From: Dermacentor variabilis
Taxonomy: Eukaryota; Arthropoda; Arachnida; Ixodida; Ixodidae
NCBI RefSeq assembly: GCF_050947875.1
Contig: NC_134570.1
Location: forward strand, 103,340,122 to 103,404,121
Direction of reading: 5' to 3'
Length of the DNA stretch: 64,000 nt
This document shows, in pieces, positions 58,970 through 64,000 of this stretch. How positions within the stretch are numbered: the stretch's first letter is position 1; each line of letters begins with the position of its first letter. The notes under the pieces are model-generated. The model worked only from the letters and a program-made list of their open reading frames with translations, was not told the DNA's origin and did not search any database. The position numbers and the translations under genes were made by a program.

Positions 58970-61900
58970 TTTTTTTCAACACGGGTACTGTAACTCCCTC
59001 CGTCTTTGCTCTGTCCCAATTTTTATGCAACTTTTATGTATTTTATGCAGCGAAATTCAGGTGGTATATTATTAATACTTTGCCTGCGCAATTGAAGTAA
59101 TTGGTGTTTTGTATATGGATTTATTTGCGTTTTTCACTGTCTTACCGATCTGATTGTCCAGTCACTTTAACATTTTCTTATGGCTTATAATTACTATTTC
59201 AGGTCTACTTTATGCTGCAAATGCAGGGGACCTTTGATTTGGCTGTAGGGAATTGTGTTAGATGTGTGTTACTACCAAGTTTTCTTGCTAACTATTGTTT
59301 TTCTTATAGTTCAATGTATTAGCCTTGCCGTATCTCTTTATTGACAGAGGAACCACTTAATTGCTGGGTGTAGTGAAAAAGGCCACAAAAAAGTGTTCTC
59401 ATTACCTTTATGCAAGTCCAGAAGAATTAAGCGAAAATTTTCTCGCTAAATTGAGGAAACGCCACCAAAAAACCCTTATATAACCCAAATTGACATAAGA
59501 AAGTGAATGGTGTTCAGTTATTTCTTGACTTGTGCCGGGGAGATAAGTTGCAATCAGTACACGAAAGCTTACGAGTTTATTTCTGAAGAAAGCAAACTTG
59601 GCTAGTCAGAAACACATAATTCAGGTGTTTCTCGCCACGTCCGACAACTTTCTAAATGACGTTTCGTGAATTAATAGCTAAGTTGAGTGATGTTCTTTTA
59701 TAGGAAAATTTGGCAACATGAAAAATATACATCTCGAGGACAAAAAACGCAAACGAACACACAAATCTACTTTGGTAATTCATTATGTTTTATTTGTGGT
59801 GAAAGACCTATGCTAAAGCTTGTATATGTTCACGTGAAGCCATTTGTTTCCAGTGTACTTATTTTGTCTTCTCACAGGCAGCTGTAACTCTTCCTGTGAT
59901 GTGTTGGTGCGCGAAACTTCCTAATATAACGTATTCAGATGTCTTTTGTGTGCTCACACATGCTGGCCAGCTTCAAGAGTTCATGTGTTCAAAGATATTT
60001 GTTACGGGGGTAGGCTTAGGCCATACCTTTTGAGTCACTTTGTCTTCCAGTCATAAACTAAAGTCACAAGTGAAGACCACAATAATTGTTCTTATTGAAT
60101 TCAAATGTATACTCTTTCCGACGTATTTACGCTGTTAAAAGTGCTGTAGGTACTAGCCTTTCTCCAGGTCCCATGCAGTTGTACCTTATGTGCTGTAATA
60201 ATGTTTCATGTACATGCATCTTTATTGTAAATAAAGGTGCTTCAAATAGATCAATCTCTTATTTCCTTTTGTTTGTGTTAGGGAAAGTTATGAGCGGGTA
60301 CCGGGGCATACAAGTGTGAATAGCAAAGCAACTTCAAAATTACGCGATTAAAAATCCAATAGCCAAAAGAAACATCAATCATATTTCAGTGACCAGTTTT
60401 GAAATCTCATTGCCATCTCAACCTGGCCACAACGTACTTTTTAGTGCTGTGGCAATAACTCCACAGTGTGTCAACAGAACCACAACGTTATTTCAATACA
60501 GCATCAATGTCAACCCAACAACTACTCAACCAAACGAACACAACGAGCTGTCTAAGCACAATGGACTTTCAATGGTAACTTAAGAATTGTTCAACATTGA
60601 GACACCCAATATTGTTTCAATAAAATTTCAGTGGCCAATATTGAAGAGTCCTCAAAACTAAACCCGATGATATTCAAGAAAATTCCCGTGACTTCTAAAT
60701 ACGAAACTGAACATTGACCAATGGTTTTGAAATGCCTTCTCAGTATTTCTCGAAAGGCACGCGTGGACATTGCCAGTTACTGCTTTGATGAGCTCAGCAT
60801 GTCTATCCTCCTCGGTAAATTCCCGACGGACCCTCAGGAAGACCGTTTTGGGAGATACGAGCGGCTGGCTGGGTCCCATCACCGTGTATCTGTCAGGCAG
60901 TTGTAGGAAAGCGAAAACAATCATCACCTGCATGGTACACCAGCGAAGCCCGAAACTTGTAGGATTTTTGAGAAGGAGCAGGCTTACAGCGAGCAGGCTG
61001 GAACGTCGTCATAAGTGTCCAAGAATTTTCAAAGCTAATGACGTTTTACCGGTAATCGTTTATGTGACAGGATACGCAGTATACATGACCCTGAAAATGC
61101 TAAAATGGGACAAGTGCAAAGACGCGCTAGCCATGTATATAAGACGATAATTAATTCTCCCATACCACCACATTAGAGCCTCGTAAAAGAAATAGACCAT
61201 TCAATGTCAGCCGTGAAAGCAGTTGCCCATAATCATTTTGCCATAGGGCAACTTGCAAAGAAGCTAGAGTTTTTAAAGGCACACAGGGAGAACCATGTTT
61301 TCACAGAATTAACGTTGTACTTGCTGGGAGATGGAGAGTTCACAGATTATGATGTCTGGTAAAAAAATGGGCACCAAAGTGAAGTCGTGCTAAAGCATGT
61401 GCTGTGGTGCAGCACAAATATTTTGCTAAAAAATCTATGCCGACAACTAAATTAGAACATGCGGGACGAAGACAAGAAGTCTCAAAACAGGAAACTTGCT
61501 ACAATTATCAAGAAATGAGCACTCAAGTATTTTCCCGAAAAAGGGACAAAAGAAAGAGAAACCATCTTGTTGGATTATTTATCCTTTGAAATATCCTTTG
61601 TTACTCAGATTTGTTCCGCAACACAATCGGAGTTCCAATCTGAAAATGCTCATTTATTCACTAGCCTGCTCACGCCAGGCGAGCGTCAGTCTTCTGGCGA
61701 TACGTCAGGCGAGGACCTTCCCGGCCTTGACGAAGTTCCTTTAGGTGGCGTTGCGTGGATTCCCCGAGCCGCACAACGACGGCTGCAGCAGCGGAGCCGA
61801 TGATGTGAATGCGGCTTGAACATCTTTATAGTTGCTATGCAACAAAAACAACAAATGGCAGCAAGTTTATTTCAGTGAGGTATACGCAACGTATAATTTA

Positions 61901-62565
61901 GGATAAGTTATAATCACCGTTCAAAGCAAATTCTATAAGCTCAAAAGCAGGTTGCATTGCTGCCCGTTTTTGAAGAGAACGCCTATAGTGACTTGACATG
62001 GAGTTGGCTTATATGGGATCTCTTCATCTCGTAACCAGATGCAGAAGTAAAACTGTTCGTTTGGTGACTTGTAAATGTCGCATGAACATGGAAATGTATC
62101 AAACAATTCCTCTTCATACCGAGGAAATGTAGTAACACTCAGTAATTAAGGAGATGATAAAAATGAGTACCATTAGCTGTAAGCCGCGTGGCGCTTCCGC
62201 GAAGTGCTACCTGACTTAATTGCCGCACCTTCCTCTAGATGGCGCAAAGTTCCCTAGTTCAAGTGGAACTCTCGTTATAACGCCATAGCGTTAAGGACCC
62301 CGTATCGCAGAAAATCGGGTGTCGGCGTCCGGCACCGGCACCCCCGTGAGTGAAAATTCCCGTAAATATATATATAGGTGTACGTATATGACATGTCTTG
62401 CTACACGACATGCGGTATAGGCGGGTTATACTGCCACATCATTCTATGAATAAAGTTCCTCATACCTCGCCCCATATTTTTGGCAATGTTATTCCTCGGA
62501 ATTTTACGACAGCCCATAAAAAAATGATCTTGAAACAAAACACCGACAGCGCATGCCTTTTATGT
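58970..62565 (+). repeat. 3.5-kb block, second copy
   Basis: Direct copy of 46030-49490. It carries about 170 extra bases near 59767-59938 that are absent from the first copy, either an insertion here or a deletion there. The AATAAAGGTGCTTCAAATAG site (about 60231), transposase remnant and GATAGCGTTAAGGACCCCGT end are in the same order. Gene 4 lies between the two copies. Confidence 0.82.
60740..61560 (+). pseudogene. P-element-like transposase C-terminal remnant, copy 2
   Basis: Frame: DIASYCFDELSMSILLGK, then FPTDPQEDRFGRYERLAG and SHHRVSVRQL-stop. It retains the VSVRQ motif that copy 1 lost to a frameshift. Downstream, VYVTGYAVYMTLKMLKWD and KCKDALAM match the C-terminal cysteine-containing part. 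Stops and frameshifts differ from copy 1, so the two decayed partly independently. Confidence 0.7.
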
Positions 62566-62569
62566 TAAT

Positions 62570-64000
62570 TCTTCTGAAAATGAGATATTAAAAATGCGAA
62601 ATAATAAGAGGAACCTGAAGATGGTGTTCCTTTTTTGGCATGGCTGTCAACTACCTTCGGGATCGGCCCACGCCCGAGGCCGCGCTTCTACCAGAAAGCT
62701 GGCCTTCGTGCACAGCTTTCGTGTCCAGCGTATCCCGATGAACATTACGGTTACATAAGCTGCAGGTGCGAGAAATCGTGAGAAGCAGACATGGTTCTTC
62801 GAATTATACCGCGTTCCACTGTTAAAGGTGAAGCTCAACCGTCCTCTAATTTTTTGATATGGTATGACGTGAGCGTAACATATTGGTGTCAGTGTGCACC
62901 TGCGAAGTGGACAGATGTTAGATTGTACCTTCAAAGTCCGGCAATAGGATAAAAAGCATGGACCTAAAATGTTTTCAAGCAAATATAAGGCATTAGTTTT
63001 TAGCCCCAAATGCAACCATGTCACGTAGTTTTAATACAGAGGATGTCTGAGTTGGCTTTCTTCGATGCGAGGCCTGCAGTCCTTGAAACATGGGTCAGCT
63101 TGTCGAATCATTCACCAGTCATCGCATTAATCTCCGTTTCGACTGTTAAAAGAAAGATCTCGTTCATTCTCTCTCTGTGTATTCTTACTTACCACTACTT
63201 CGTATATACAGGCTGTCCCAGCATTCATGCATCGACCTTTAAAAGAAGCCGATGATCTTACGCGGATAAGACCAGGTGCATGTTGATCGGAACCCAGTTG
63301 AGAAAGAGCCAGTAAACTTTATTTCACGATACAGAATTTGTTTTTAGAATTGATTATAACATGCAGTAGCTAATCTTTTATTTGTCAAGATGTCAATTAT
63401 GTAACTGTAGATACCCGTAAGAGACGTCAAAATGTCATATGTCCAGCAAGGTACACATCGCGTTTTTATTTTTGCCAGCCGAAAGAGAAAGCTCATGAAA
63501 TATTTAACACATCAACTTGACAATGCATCCGCGCGTACGAGATCGTGGAGTAACATGAACAGGAGCGCCGAATCACCTGATAAAGTGCTCCATCTTTTGT
63601 CCCGGCGAGCCAGCTGCTTTGTGGCGCAAATCATAGATGGAGCGGAAACTTGTTGTGAGCACCCAGAGCAGCATCGCCTGCAGTGGCTCAAGCGCGGCGG
63701 GGCGTTAAGCAGCACATAGTGGCCTTTATGTATGTTGCCAAATTCATTCGCTTTAGAGATACCCACGTATTACCGCTGTTGGACCCGTGGCACTGTGCAT
63801 GTGCGTGCGCAAGCGAGTACCGCTTGTTCCCTGCCGAAGTTCGGGGGACATCCCGTTGCTTCTGAAAATGCATAAGAACGTACCACAGTAAGTGGCAGTA
63901 TTATTGTAGTGGTTTTTAACAACCAAATTTCAAACGTTGGTATGAATTTCCTAAAATTACATTTGTTAAAAAAATTACTGGCTCTCCCGTAATCTAGATT
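62570..64000. other. no supported gene; repeat start at 63.2 kb
   Basis: At about 63207 TATACAGGCTGTCCCAGCAT begins a stretch (GATCTTACGCGGATAAGACC, CCAGTAAACTTTATTTCACG) that looks like the end of an interspersed repeat extending to the window edge. Frames at 63.4-63.9 kb have no recognised domain. Confidence 0.4.

Overview
This window looks like a piece of a hard-tick (ixodid) nuclear genome. The reasons are a tRNA-derived SINE of the Ruka type (42 kb, minus strand, with a 3' fragment at 22.7 kb), Penelope-like, RTE-like and Jockey/CR1-like retroelement remains, P-element-like (THAP) transposase remains, and small intron-containing secreted-protein genes set in long repeat-filled intergenic DNA. 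The organism call is inference from repeat and gene style; no marker gene is present.

The core of the window is a same-strand cluster of four paralogous genes for small secreted proteins rich in Gly, Tyr, Pro, Val and His and lacking Cys after the signal peptide. They resemble arthropod cuticle or other structural secreted proteins. Start codons are at 6499, 17164, 35281 and 54809. All four share one architecture: a TATA box 77-78 bp before the ATG; a first coding exon of only three codons (Met-Ile-Ala); a phase-0 intron; one exon carrying almost all of the protein; a second intron that splits the stop codon; and a short 3'UTR exon with AATAAA. Genes 2-4 are close copies in which about 700 bp of upstream sequence, the introns and the 3'UTR exon can be aligned by eye. 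Gene 1 is a diverged relative. A conserved GATATGCAAA element lies 118-119 bp upstream of the TATA box in genes 2-4.

Layout: 1-6.4 kb, repeats and unassigned DNA; 6.4-9.3 kb, gene 1; 10.0-13.5 kb, a LINE split by a 1.95 kb inverted-repeat element; 17.0-19.3 kb, gene 2; 21.6-23.7 kb, a CATGTCAT-type satellite containing an RTE-like LINE that itself contains a SINE piece; 24.7-26.8 kb, an unclassified repeat with an internal tandem array; 29.9-30.3 kb, a LINE 3' end; 34-37.4 kb, a LINE scrap and gene 3; 38.3-39.5 kb, a Penelope-like element and hairpin; 40.4-41.9 kb, a palindromic element and a two-exon THAP gene that looks intact; 42.0-42.4 kb, a SINE and a tRNA-like pseudogene; 43.8-44.3 kb, a possible exon pair; 46.0-49.5 kb, P-like transposase remains; 49.6-51.8 kb, an inverted copy of the 24.7 kb repeat; 52.6-54.0 kb, a LINE C-terminus; 54.7-56.8 kb, gene 4; 57.3-58.0 kb, an unidentified open frame; 59.0-62.6 kb, a direct copy of the 46.0-49.5 kb block.

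The secreted-protein genes probably act as a co-regulated set. The repeats between them (direct copies on both sides of gene 4, inverted copies on both sides of gene 3) are plausible substrates for rearrangement. All boundaries were read by eye; percent identities and family names were not checked by search.
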